A stretch of DNA of 6,834 bases from an uncultured Collinsella sp. (GCA_900549245.1 URNQ01000099.1:1-6834); one strand, 5' to 3'. Shown: positions 1-5,959, counted from the first letter of the stretch. Made by a program: numbers and translations. The notes: generated by a model not told the origin, from the letters alone.

Positions 1-10
1 CGACGCTCTT

Positions 11-66
11 GGGGGCAAAACCCCCCCGGCCCCGCGGGGGGGGAGCCAAAACATAGCCCCCCCCCC
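11..66. other. GC homopolymer stretch with competing hairpins
   Basis: This stretch has a run of 5 G (11-15), 7 C (21-27), 8 G (36-43) and 10 C (57-66). The first C run can pair with the G run before it (loop CAAAA) or with the one after it (loop 28-35). The last C run could also pair with 36-43. No gene is supported here, though one plus-strand frame is open from the window edge to a TAG at 54-56 and could be the tail of an upstream gene. Long homopolymers are also where sequencing errors and slippage occur, so exact run lengths are doubtful. Confidence 0.4.
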
Positions 67-73
67 ACCCCCA

Positions 74-114
74 GCCGCCACGGAGGCATCTCCCTCCTCC
101 GTGGCGGCACTTTT
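74..114 (+). terminator. Rho-independent terminator of an upstream plus-strand gene
   Basis: A perfect 13-bp stem pairs 74-86 (GCCGCCACGGAGG) with 96-108 around a 9-nt loop, and is followed by AC and then TTTT (111-114). This is the classic layout of an intrinsic terminator read left to right. The left flank has no matching A-run, so it should act on the plus strand only. It implies that a plus-strand gene ends just left of, or at, the window edge. Confidence 0.75.
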
Positions 115-146
115 GTGCGTAGGGGAGGAGGGCTCGCCACGAAGCC

Positions 147-284
147 GGCCTATCTACTACGTTTAACCGCCTATCCCCGACCATGCCGAAAAACGCGAAA
201 ACAAAACCGCAGGTAGAACGCCTGCAGTTTTGTTCAAAACGAGGGTGTGGTCGGGGGTATCGAACCAAACGTAGTAGATGGGCC
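147..284. repeat. Large imperfect palindromic element, copy 1
   Basis: The outer arms 147-164 and 267-284 are inverted repeats matching at 17 of 18 positions, and the single difference is a possible G-U pair. Inside them, the segment around 172-184 (ATCCCCGACCA) pairs with 248-260 (TGGTCGGGGGTAT), and a central stem pairs 200-213 with 221-234. The whole 138-bp unit can therefore fold into one long interrupted hairpin. Its core is clearly related to copy 2 251 bp downstream; the 15-mer AAAACCGCAGGTAGA is identical (203-217 and 454-468). It contains no convincing coding sequence. It could be a non-autonomous mobile or REP-like element, a bidirectional terminator, or a structured RNA. Confidence 0.75.
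198..234. terminator. Terminator-like central hairpin of palindrome copy 1
   Basis: The stem pairs 200-213 with 221-234 at 13 of 14 positions around a 7-nt loop. It is A-rich on its left edge and T-rich on its right edge, so read from either strand a GC-rich stem (CCGCAGG/CCTGCAG) is followed by a T-rich tract: TTTTGTT on plus, TTTTGTTTT on minus. It could terminate the minus-strand two-component operon that ends at 604, but copy 2 lies nearer. This function is inferred from shape only. Confidence 0.35.
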
Positions 285-389
285 GATTTCATGGCGGGTG
301 CCGCCGGCTGATCCCCCGGGGACGGAGGAAAACGGATCATTTTTGGCTTGAAGCGGCTTGCGGAGACACTCGTGCAGGGTTGCTCGAAC
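285..389. other. Spacer between the two palindromic elements; no gene seen
   Basis: This 105-bp stretch has no supported gene. A short open frame crosses it, but it runs through both palindromes and resembles nothing I know. It includes CCCCCGGGG and a TGATC/GATCA inverted pair (309-339) around GGACGGAGGAAAACG. From memory, similar GGACGGAGGAAAACGGATCA strings recur between Collinsella genes, but I cannot verify that here. Confidence 0.35.
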
Positions 390-542
390 AAAACTATGCC
401 GGTTTACGGGGCCGGATTCCGAATCCCCAACCATACCGAAAAAGCGTGAAAATAAAACCGCAGGTAGACGAGTCGTCATTTTGCAGAAAACGCGGGTATG
501 GATGGGGGTCCTGAGCTTAGCCCCGTAAACCGGCTTAGTTTT
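390..542. repeat. Large imperfect palindromic element, copy 2
   Basis: The outer arms 390-411 and 521-542 are inverted repeats matching at 21 of 22 positions (one T-T mismatch, 397 against 535). The inner segment CCATACC (431-437) pairs with GGTATGG (495-501), flanked by C and G runs that also pair. The core 422-510 aligns with copy 1 almost without gaps. The outer arms differ from those of copy 1 yet still pair within this copy. The central stem of copy 1 is largely lost here, although the 15-mer at 454-468 is unchanged. It ends 61 bp from the stop codon of the minus-strand response regulator, so it lies downstream of that operon. Confidence 0.75.
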
Positions 543-603
543 GAAATGGTATTAAATCGCTAGCAGCCATTTTGCTATGCCGGAGCGGTCGGCCGTTGGG
601 TAA
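543..603. other. 3' flank of the two-component operon; no clear terminator
   Basis: On the minus strand this holds a weak stem TAGCA/TGCTA (around 559-575) and a GC-rich GCCG/CGGC stem (around 580-594), neither followed by a proper T-run. No canonical intrinsic terminator directly follows the response regulator. Transcripts may instead end within the palindromic elements beyond. Confidence 0.3.
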
Positions 604-1233
604 TTACCCTCGCAGGTAGGCGATGGCGATTTGGGTGCGGTTGCGCAGGCCCATTTTGGCCAGGATCGAGCTGATGTGGTTGCGCACCGTGCCTTCTCCC
701 ATATAAGCCGTGGCGGCAATCTCCTTGTTATCGAGACCGCGGGCGATGAGCTCGGCGACTTCGAACTCGCGGTCGGTCAGACCGGCAAAGGCCGCGGGCC
801 GGCGGGGCGTGCCCGTCTTGTCGCCCATCCCGTCAAAGTCAACATCTTCGATCGCCTTGCCCTCGAGCATGCGTTTGCCATCCATGACCTGCGCCAACGC
901 TGGCGGAATGGCGGCGACATCGGTCTTGATCAGGTAACCGCGGGCGCCCAGCTTGAGCGCCGACACAATGTACTCGTCATCCGAGAATGTCGTCAGAAAC
1001 ACCACGCGTGCCGCGGGGTCGTGCTCAAGGATTTCGCGCGCCGCCGATAGGCCGTCGCGTCCCGGCATCTGAATGTCGAGCAGCGCGATATCGGGTGCAT
1101 GTTCGGCATAGAGCGAAACCGCGTCGTTGCCGTTGGCGCCGGTGCCCACCACCTCGATCTGCGGCTGGGCGCCCAGGATAATCTTGAGCGAATCGACCAC
1201 CAAGCGGTCGTCGTCGACAACGATGAGCCTCAT
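604..1233 (-). CDS. NarL/FixJ-family response regulator (LuxR-type HTH)
   Basis: This is a cytoplasmic DNA-binding regulator of 209 residues, the usual length for the family. The receiver domain spans about 1-118: acidic cluster D7-D9, phosphoacceptor D53 in LLDIQMPG, switch residues T81/T82, and K103 in the YLIKTD motif. A linker of about 30 residues leads to a LuxR-type helix-turn-helix (about 152-207), with LTDREFEV, the GLDNKEIA scaffold and the recognition-helix segment EGTVRNHISSIL. All residues needed for phosphorylation are present. The start codon overlaps the kinase stop as ATGA, and AAGGAG lies at 1244-1249, so translation is probably coupled to the kinase. By family logic it is phosphorylated by that kinase, dimerises and binds DNA; the divergent exporter promoter is the obvious candidate target. 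It resembles LnrK, DesR and LiaR types, but no one-to-one assignment is possible. Confidence 0.93.
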   Translation of the reverse strand: MRLIVVDDDRLVVDSLKIILGAQPQIEVVGTGANGNDAVSLYAEHAPDIALLDIQMPGRDGLSAAREILEHDPAARVVFLTTFSDDEYIVSALKLGARGYLIKTDVAAIPPALAQVMDGKRMLEGKAIEDVDFDGMGDKTGTPRRPAAFAGLTDREFEVAELIARGLDNKEIAATAYMGEGTVRNHISSILAKMGLRNRTQIAIAYLRG

Positions 1234-2363
1234 CGGCCCTCATCTCCTTGCTGCTTGGGAACGGTGGCAAACACGCGCCAGCCGCCGGCGCCGGCAGTGA
1301 AGGTGCCGCCAAGCGCCTCGATGCGCTCGCGCATGGAGGCGAGCCCCATGCCCTCCGCGGCGCCGCGGCCGCTTGCTTGAACCCCACCCGCGCCATCGTC
1401 GGTAACAATGAGCTGGTAAAACGACGGATGTTCCATGCACCGTACGGTGACGGTCTGGGCGCAAGCGTGGCGCATGGTATTGGAGAGCGCCTCGCGCAGG
1501 ACCGCTGCAAAGCAGTTGGCGACATTTGCGGGCGCATGCTCGGCCAAAACTTCAAGCTCAATCTGCGGGCCGCCGTCCGAGCGCGCGCCTTCAACAATGC
1601 GTTCGAGCTGCACGGAAAGGTCGACGGCGTTGTCGTTGAGCGCGTGGACGCTGGTGCGCACGAGCTGGAGCGCCTCGTCAACCGTGCGTTTAACGTCGGA
1701 GAAATCGGCGGCGACGCCAGGCTCGTCGGCGTGGACCACGCGTAGGGCTTCGGCCTGCAGTGAGGCGCGCGTGAGCTGGTGCCCGACGTTATCGTGGATC
1801 TCGCGCGCGATGCGGGCGCGTTCGGCGAGCGTCGCGAGCTCGACTTCGTAGTCCTGTCGATCGGCAAGGTCGCGGTTGCGCGCTTCGAGCGCGAGGGCTC
1901 GTTCTTGCAGCTCGTCGCGGGTACGGCGCATGCGCTGTTGCTCGCGCTCCAGCTGGGCGGTACGTAGCGATAGCAAGGCGGCGGCAACCGAAAGGATGGC
2001 GGTCAGCAGGAGCATTCGGGCGGTGAGCGCGTCGGCGCGTAGGTCCGCGACGAGCGCAAAGACAAAGACGGAGCCAATGCCCAGCGCGACCCAGGCGTGC
2101 TCACGGCGCGCGCGTCGCGCGATGTCATAGAGGGCGAGAGGCGCAAACGGCACAAACGGCGGTATGAAGACGGCCGCGATGATGTAAACGTAGCTCGCGG
2201 CCTCGCTTGCACGGCGCGTGCGTTCATCCTGTGCCACTTCGGCCAGCGAGGTGGCAATAACGCCAAGGCAAAACGCCGCGACCAGGCGAGCGTCCACAGC
2301 AAGACCTATGGCGGCCGCAATACAGCACGCCAGCACGATCGATTTGTCGAAAAGCCTGTTCAT
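1230..2363 (-). CDS. Membrane sensor histidine kinase, DesK/NarX (HisKA_3) type
   Basis: This is a sensor kinase of 377 residues from the chosen start. Residues about 7-133 contain roughly five hydrophobic segments (7-24, 26-42, 57-80, 89-107, 112-132) with only short loops, so stimulus detection is probably within the membrane. A charged coiled-coil signalling helix (about 134-185) leads to the dimerisation domain with H190 in EIHDNVGHQL. The ATPase domain follows: N-box around E291-H299 (EALSNTMRH), G1 box DDGAGG (322-327), and G2 box GRGAAEGMGLASM (332-344). The frame is open a further 43 codons upstream, but those residues are Arg/Pro/Cys-rich and unlike a kinase N-terminus. The ATG at 2363 directly precedes the first hydrophobic helix. 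No Shine-Dalgarno precedes it, and a TACAAT box sits 6 nt upstream, suggesting a leaderless message. It partners with the downstream regulator through the ATGA overlap. Confidence 0.92.
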   Translation of the reverse strand: MNRLFDKSIVLACCIAAAIGLAVDARLVAAFCLGVIATSLAEVAQDERTRRASEAASYVYIIAAVFIPPFVPFAPLALYDIARRARREHAWVALGIGSVFVFALVADLRADALTARMLLLTAILSVAAALLSLRTAQLEREQQRMRRTRDELQERALALEARNRDLADRQDYEVELATLAERARIAREIHDNVGHQLTRASLQAEALRVVHADEPGVAADFSDVKRTVDEALQLVRTSVHALNDNAVDLSVQLERIVEGARSDGGPQIELEVLAEHAPANVANCFAAVLREALSNTMRHACAQTVTVRCMEHPSFYQLIVTDDGAGGVQASGRGAAEGMGLASMRERIEALGGTFTAGAGGWRVFATVPKQQGDEGR

Positions 2364-2369
2364 ACGGGT

Positions 2370-2375
2370 ATTGTA
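2370..2375 (-). promoter_or_regulatory. Candidate -10 box of the two-component operon
   Basis: On the minus strand this reads TACAAT, five of six matches to TATAAT, followed by ACCCGT and then the kinase ATG. With the usual 6-8 nt between the -10 box and the start site, transcription would begin at or next to the ATG, giving a leaderless mRNA. No convincing -35 box lies 16-18 bp upstream. Confidence 0.4.
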
Positions 2376-2414
2376 CGCGAAGCTGCGCGTGGTGGAGGGG
2401 CCGCCTGCGCAACC

Positions 2415-2428
2415 GTGACATTCCTCCC
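2415..2428. promoter_or_regulatory. Candidate operator box 1 (GTGA-N6-TCCC)
   Basis: GTGACATTCCTCCC shares nine of its 14 positions with the box at 2486 and keeps the GTGA-N6-TCNC layout with one half-site mismatch. It is a candidate regulator-binding site between the divergent promoters. Short palindromic half-sites are common by chance, so confidence is low. Confidence 0.25.
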
Positions 2429-2485
2429 GCGCGGCAAAGCGGGGGGGGGCGTCGGCAGGCCGGCGACCAAGACCCCTCCGCACTC

Positions 2486-2499
2486 GTGACAAAGCTCAC
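2486..2499. promoter_or_regulatory. Candidate operator box 2 (GTGA-N6-TCAC)
   Basis: GTGA and TCAC form a perfect 4-bp inverted repeat around CAAAGC. It lies 71 bp from box 1 and about 30-40 bp before the weak -10-like element of the exporter operon, a position compatible with activation. The spacing resembles CRP-type sites, but no CRP gene or true TGTGA/TCACA consensus is present. The neighbouring LuxR-type regulator is the more natural candidate. Confidence 0.3.
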
Positions 2500-2553
2500 T
2501 GGTGCGCGCCGCCCGCTCCTGCGATGATGCAATCGTACCGGGCCACGACCAAC

Positions 2554-2560
2554 AGAAGGG
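2554..2560 (+). promoter_or_regulatory. Ribosome binding site that fixes the exporter ATPase start
   Basis: AGAAGGG lies 7 nt before the ATG at 2568. The in-frame GTG at 2502 has no such site, so this motif decides for the shorter protein. Confidence 0.7.
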
Positions 2561-2567
2561 CCGCCTC

Positions 2568-3506
2568 ATGACAGACATCGTCCACGTCGAAAACCTCGTC
2601 AAGCGCTATGACGATCTTATTGCGCTCGACCACTTTAACCTGAGTATTGCCCCTGGCGAGATCTTTGGCCTGCTGGGCCCCAACGGCTCGGGCAAGACCA
2701 CGTCCATCAACTGCATCCTGCAGCTGCTCGCCTACGACAAAGGCGCCATCGAGCTGTTCGGTGAGCGCATGACGCCCGCCCGCTACGACCTCAAGCGCCG
2801 CATCGGCGTGGTGCCGCAGCAGGTGGCGGTGTTCGACGAGCTCACCGTGCGCGAGAACATCGACTATTTCTGCAGTCTCTACGTCAACGACAGCAAGCGC
2901 CGCCGCGCGCTGGTGGACGAGGCGATCGACTTTGTCGGCCTGGGCGACTTTACCAAGTTCCGCCCCGGCAAGCTCTCGGGCGGCCTGGCGCGTCGTCTCA
3001 ACATTGCCTGCGGCATCGCGCACAAGCCCGAGCTCATCTTTTTTGACGAACCCACGGTGGCGGTCGACCCGCAAAGCCGCAACGCCATCCTGGAGGGCAT
3101 CTGCCGCCTGCGCGACGAGGGCGCCACGGTGGTGTATACCAGCCATTACATGGAGGAAGTCGAGCAGATCTGCAGCCGCATCATGATCATGGACGGTGGG
3201 CGCGTGCTGGCGCAGGGCACTAACGACGAGCTCAAGCGCATGATTCAGATGGGCGAGAAGATTGTAATCGAGGTCGGCGAGGTTCCGAGTGCGGCGCTCG
3301 GTGCCGTCGCAAGCCTGCCGCACGTTCTGGACCTTTCGGCAACGGCGGGACAGCTCACGTTTTCGTGCGAAGCGAGCCCGCACAACCTGACGGACATTCT
3401 CGATGCGCTGCGCTCGCATGACGTGCCGCTCGGCCGCATCTATTCCGAACCGCCGACCCTCAACGACGTGTTCCTCGAGATCACCGGCCGCGAGCTGCGC
3501 GACTAG
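2568..3506 (+). CDS. ABC-2 exporter ATP-binding protein (DrrA/LnrL-like)
   Basis: This is the cytoplasmic ATPase of an ABC-2 exporter, 312 residues from the ATG chosen by its ribosome binding site. All nucleotide-binding motifs are intact: Walker A GPNGSGKTT (37-45), Q-loop in VPQQVAVFDELTVREN (82-97), signature LSGGLARR (136-143), Walker B LIFFDEP (156-162), D-loop region VDPQSR, and H-loop H193 in YTSHYMEE. A C-terminal accessory region (about 230-312) ends in TLNDVFLEITGREL, typical of drug-exporter and lantibiotic-immunity ATPases. The length and layout match LnrL/DrrA-type proteins. It is the first gene of a three-gene operon and ends 9 nt before permease 1. It should homodimerise and power transport by the two permeases encoded next. 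The substrate is unknown; a toxic membrane-active compound is a reasonable guess from the context. Confidence 0.93.
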   Translation: MTDIVHVENLVKRYDDLIALDHFNLSIAPGEIFGLLGPNGSGKTTSINCILQLLAYDKGAIELFGERMTPARYDLKRRIGVVPQQVAVFDELTVRENIDYFCSLYVNDSKRRRALVDEAIDFVGLGDFTKFRPGKLSGGLARRLNIACGIAHKPELIFFDEPTVAVDPQSRNAILEGICRLRDEGATVVYTSHYMEEVEQICSRIMIMDGGRVLAQGTNDELKRMIQMGEKIVIEVGEVPSAALGAVASLPHVLDLSATAGQLTFSCEASPHNLTDILDALRSHDVPLGRIYSEPPTLNDVFLEITGRELRD

Positions 3507-3515
3507 GGGGCGGCC

Positions 3516-4703
3516 ATGTTCAACACCATCATCACCACGGTCAAGACGCTGCTGCGCCGGCCGAGCACGTGGGTCTGGGGCGCTCTCTTTCCTATCGCGC
3601 TTTCCACGATGTTCATGTTTATGTTTGCGAACCTCAGCTCCGACGGCACGGTCGACCCGGTGCCGGTGGCCGTCGTCGCCGACGAGGCCTGGGACGCTTC
3701 GACCTTTAAGGACGTGGCGACGTCGCTTGCCAAGGCAGGCGACGATCAGCTGCTCGATGTGAGCGAGTACGAAGACTTGGCTGCCGCGCGCAAAGCGCTC
3801 AAGGCCGGCGAGGTCGCGGGCATCTATACGGTTGATGCCGCGGGCACGCCCAAGCTCACGCTGCTTTCGAGCTACGACAGCTCGCGTGCCACGTCGGTGC
3901 TCACCGATCGCAGCATCCTGGAGACGGTGGCGAGCTCGTATACGCAAAATGCCGAGCTCATGGCCCAGATTGCTCAAGATGACCCGGCGGCGCTCGCCGA
4001 CCCGGAGGCGGTTGCGCGCGCTCTGTCGCTCGAGGGCGGAACCCGCCGCGTGAGCCTGACTCGTGCCACGCCCGATGGCACGGTCATCTACTATTACGCG
4101 CTTTTTGGCCTGGTCGCGATGATGTCTGCCGAGCTTGCCGCCTTGAGCGTCGTCGATTTGCAGCCTAATTTGTCGGGCCTTGGCGCGCGCCGCTGCGTGG
4201 GCGGTCTTTCCAAGACGGCGTCGCTGGCCGGCATTTTTGTCGGCTCGTGGCTGGTTTCCTTTGCATCGATGGCAGTTGCGATTGGTTACGTGCGCCTGGC
4301 GGTCGGTGTCGACTTTGGCGGGCGCGAGGGGCTGTGCCTGCTGGGCGGGGCTGCTTCCGCGCTTGCCGCGACGGGCCTGGGCCTTTTTGTGGGCACGCTT
4401 CCCGTTAAGGGCGGCAAGGCGTCCAAGTCGGGCATCCTCACGGGCTTTGCCACCACGTGCGCCCTGTTCGCCGGCCTCTACGGCGAGCCGGCGATGGCGC
4501 TTGCCGACGACGTCGCCCGCGCCTGCCCGGCCGAGTGCTGGCTCAACCCCGTCAAGCTCATCTGCGACATGTTCAATCGCCTGTATTTCTTTGAGGACCT
4601 GGGGCCCTTCGCCGTCCGCGCCGGCGCGCTGGTCCTCATGGCCCTGGTGTTTGTCGCCGCCGCTACGCTGATCTTTGGAAGGAGCCGCTATGAGCACCTT
4701 TAA
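3516..4703 (+). CDS. ABC-2 family permease 1 with large extracytoplasmic domain
   Basis: This is an integral membrane subunit of 395 residues, with AGGGGG (3505-3510) 5 nt before the ATG. Its layout is that of the ABC2_membrane_3 / YhgE-like families: a cytoplasmic N-terminus, TM1 at about 19-38, a soluble extracytoplasmic domain (about 40-188), then five hydrophobic segments at about 190-211, 235-262, 272-294, 304-322 and 366-387. The short stretch 213-234 (with GLGARR and GGLSK) after TM2 is the expected cytoplasmic coupling region that contacts the ATPase. A WLNPVKLICDMFN motif precedes the last helix, as in related exporters. It probably pairs with permease 2 to form the transport pathway. 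The size and position match LnrM in the Bacillus linearmycin exporter, but I infer relatedness from architecture, not alignment. Confidence 0.88.
   Translation: MFNTIITTVKTLLRRPSTWVWGALFPIALSTMFMFMFANLSSDGTVDPVPVAVVADEAWDASTFKDVATSLAKAGDDQLLDVSEYEDLAAARKALKAGEVAGIYTVDAAGTPKLTLLSSYDSSRATSVLTDRSILETVASSYTQNAELMAQIAQDDPAALADPEAVARALSLEGGTRRVSLTRATPDGTVIYYYALFGLVAMMSAELAALSVVDLQPNLSGLGARRCVGGLSKTASLAGIFVGSWLVSFASMAVAIGYVRLAVGVDFGGREGLCLLGGAASALAATGLGLFVGTLPVKGGKASKSGILTGFATTCALFAGLYGEPAMALADDVARACPAECWLNPVKLICDMFNRLYFFEDLGPFAVRAGALVLMALVFVAAATLIFGRSRYEHL
4677..4684 (+). promoter_or_regulatory. Ribosome binding site that fixes the permease 2 start
   Basis: GGAAGGAG, inside the 3' end of permease 1, lies 5 nt before the ATG at 4690. 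The upstream in-frame ATG at 4675 precedes this motif and has none of its own, so 4690 is the likely start. Confidence 0.8.
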
Positions 4704-5895
4704 GACCGCGCTTCGCATGGCGCTCGCGCACCCGTTCTACCTGCTCATCTATACGGTGTTCATTTCGCTCATGGGTGTGTTTATCGCGGCATCGGTCAGC
4801 TGGAATTCGTCGCAGCTTACCGAGTACGAGCCCTACGACGCCAACGTGATTGTGGTCGACCGCGACGACAGCGATCTTTCGCGGGCGCTTACCAAGCACC
4901 TGGGTTCGCGCTTTGACCTGGTCACGGGCGTTGGTGACGACACGTACGACCTTGCCGACGCGCTCTCCAAGAGCAACAGCGCCAAGGGCAGCGCCGATTG
5001 CGTGTTCTTTATCCCGGAGGGGTTCGAGGGCGATCTTGTTGCGGCCGCCCGTGCGGGGGAGGCCCTGCCCAAGCTCGATGTGACCTACGGCTCCGGCACC
5101 ATGGCGGCGGCGCTTTCGTCTGCCGAGGCCTCGCGGTGGATCTCGCTCGCGGGCGCTGCGGCGGCGCTTGAGCCCGCCGCCTCCAACGGCGACGTCGCCA
5201 AGGCCGCCGAGCATGCCGCCGCAAAGCGCGCCGAGGTCCAGATCGAGCAGGTTAAGGTTAACTCGACTGCCGCTGCCACGCTCAAGTCGTACTTCAACTT
5301 TGGCGCGTACGCGATCATCTCGTCGGTCATCGTGTCGGTGGGGCTGGTGTTCTCGGGCATGAACGAGCCCGAGCGCGTGCGCCGCATGGATGCTAGCCCG
5401 GTCTCTGAGCGCCAGCGTTCGCTCGCTGTGTTCGCGGCCGCCGCCGTGCTCACCGTCTGCATCTGGCTCGTGTCGAGCATGATGGGCGTCGTGGGCTTTG
5501 CCAGCGCGGTTGCCGAGGTCGGCGTGGGTCGCGTGTGCCTAGCGCTGGCGGCAACGTTTGCCCTGGCGTGCACGCCGCTGGCCGTTGGCTTTACGCTGTC
5601 GAGCCTGGGCGCTCGCGAGGAGTTGCTCAACGGTGTGGGCAACTTGCTCGGCATGCTCATGACGTTTTTGGGTGGCGCCTGGATGCCGCTGTCGCTGATG
5701 GGTTCGGCCGTGCAGACGGTGGCGCACTTTGTGCCGACATATTGGGTGAACGACGCGATCGGCAAGGCGCTCGCCGCGGACCTGACGTCCACCGTGCTGG
5801 GTGACATCGCCTGCGATCTGGGCGTCACGGTGCTCTTTGCCGCGGCCATCGCCGCCGTAGGCCTAGCCCTCGCCCACAACAAATCCCACGCCTAG
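4690..5895 (+). CDS. ABC-2 family permease 2 with large extracytoplasmic domain
   Basis: This is the second membrane subunit, 401 residues, overlapping permease 1 by 14 nt, so the two are probably translated together in balanced amounts. TM1 is at about 16-36. An extracytoplasmic domain (about 37-200) follows, whose second half (138-182) is very Ala-rich and probably helical. Further hydrophobic segments lie at about 203-223, 245-270, 281-304, 314-337 and 372-395. After TM2 the sequence NEPERVRRMDASPVSERQR (225-243) is the typical charged ABC-2 cytoplasmic region. HFVPTYWVNDAIGKAL (346-361) before the last helix parallels the WLNPVKLICDMF motif of permease 1, indicating related folds and a heterodimeric channel. 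By position it corresponds to LnrN. The final residues HNKSHA are polar. No canonical terminator directly follows. Confidence 0.88.
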   Translation: MSTFKTALRMALAHPFYLLIYTVFISLMGVFIAASVSWNSSQLTEYEPYDANVIVVDRDDSDLSRALTKHLGSRFDLVTGVGDDTYDLADALSKSNSAKGSADCVFFIPEGFEGDLVAAARAGEALPKLDVTYGSGTMAAALSSAEASRWISLAGAAAALEPAASNGDVAKAAEHAAAKRAEVQIEQVKVNSTAAATLKSYFNFGAYAIISSVIVSVGLVFSGMNEPERVRRMDASPVSERQRSLAVFAAAAVLTVCIWLVSSMMGVVGFASAVAEVGVGRVCLALAATFALACTPLAVGFTLSSLGAREELLNGVGNLLGMLMTFLGGAWMPLSLMGSAVQTVAHFVPTYWVNDAIGKALAADLTSTVLGDIACDLGVTVLFAAAIAAVGLALAHNKSHA

Positions 5896-5905
5896 CCACC
5901 TAGTC

Positions 5906-5959
5906 ATTGGGGACAGTCTTTGCCGATTCGCCGGCAGGGCTGGCAGGGACTGTCCCAAT
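5906..5959. repeat. GGGGACAGTC inverted repeat (REP-like)
   Basis: The left arm 5906-5924 (ATTGGGGACAGTCTTTGCC) pairs with 5942-5959 (GGCAGGGACTGTCCCAAT), with one bulged G and a few mismatches. It starts 11 bp after the permease 2 stop. No T-run follows, so it is not a textbook terminator, but it could stabilise the 3' end. The TTGGGGACAGTC core resembles hairpins that I recall being associated with REP-type (RAYT/IS200-like) transposases; none is encoded in this window. Confidence 0.65.

Larger units (their letters stand above)
2364..2567. promoter_or_regulatory. Divergent promoter region between kinase and exporter operons
   Basis: These 204 bp separate the minus-strand two-component operon from the plus-strand exporter operon and must carry both promoters. 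The kinase side has TACAAT close to the ATG. The exporter side has only a weak -10-like TGCAAT (2528-2533) with no good -35, as expected of an activator-dependent promoter. Two similar half-palindromic boxes start at 2415 and 2486. A run of nine G lies around 2441-2449. Control by the adjacent response regulator is inferred from the layout. Confidence 0.6.

Noticed and set aside
234..514. Short overlapping open frames on both strands (about 80 codons each) across the palindromic elements
   Set aside because: They follow the repeats rather than any protein pattern, have no convincing ribosome binding sites, and give products without recognisable features.
147..542. CRISPR-like array
   Set aside because: There are only two units, of about 140-150 bp each, internally palindromic and with unequal arms. 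There are no short regular repeats with unique spacers and no cas genes.
1025..1987. A 320-codon minus-strand frame inside the kinase and regulator genes
   Set aside because: It is a different frame of the same strand, with a Ser/Arg/Pro-rich product and no domain. It overlaps the kinase catalytic core, which has all expected motifs.
2364..2492. 43-codon N-terminal extension of the histidine kinase (start at 2492)
   Set aside because: The added residues are Arg/Pro/Cys-rich, cross the promoter region, and would cover the TACAAT box. The ATG at 2363 directly precedes the first membrane helix.
2486..2499. CRP (cAMP receptor) binding site
   Set aside because: Only the inner GTGA-N6-TCAC is present, without the flanking T and A of the CRP consensus. 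Nothing in the window suggests cAMP control.
2502..2567. 22-codon N-terminal extension of the exporter ATPase from a GTG at 2502
   Set aside because: No ribosome binding site precedes it, whereas AGAAGGG is well placed for the ATG at 2568, which begins the usual ATPase N-terminus.
2496..4718. A 740-codon open frame on the minus strand, antisense to the exporter ATPase and permease 1
   Set aside because: It is a mirror of GC-rich codon use in the genuine plus-strand genes. Its product is low-complexity, Arg/Ala/His-rich and has no recognisable domain, while the plus-strand frames carry intact ABC motifs.
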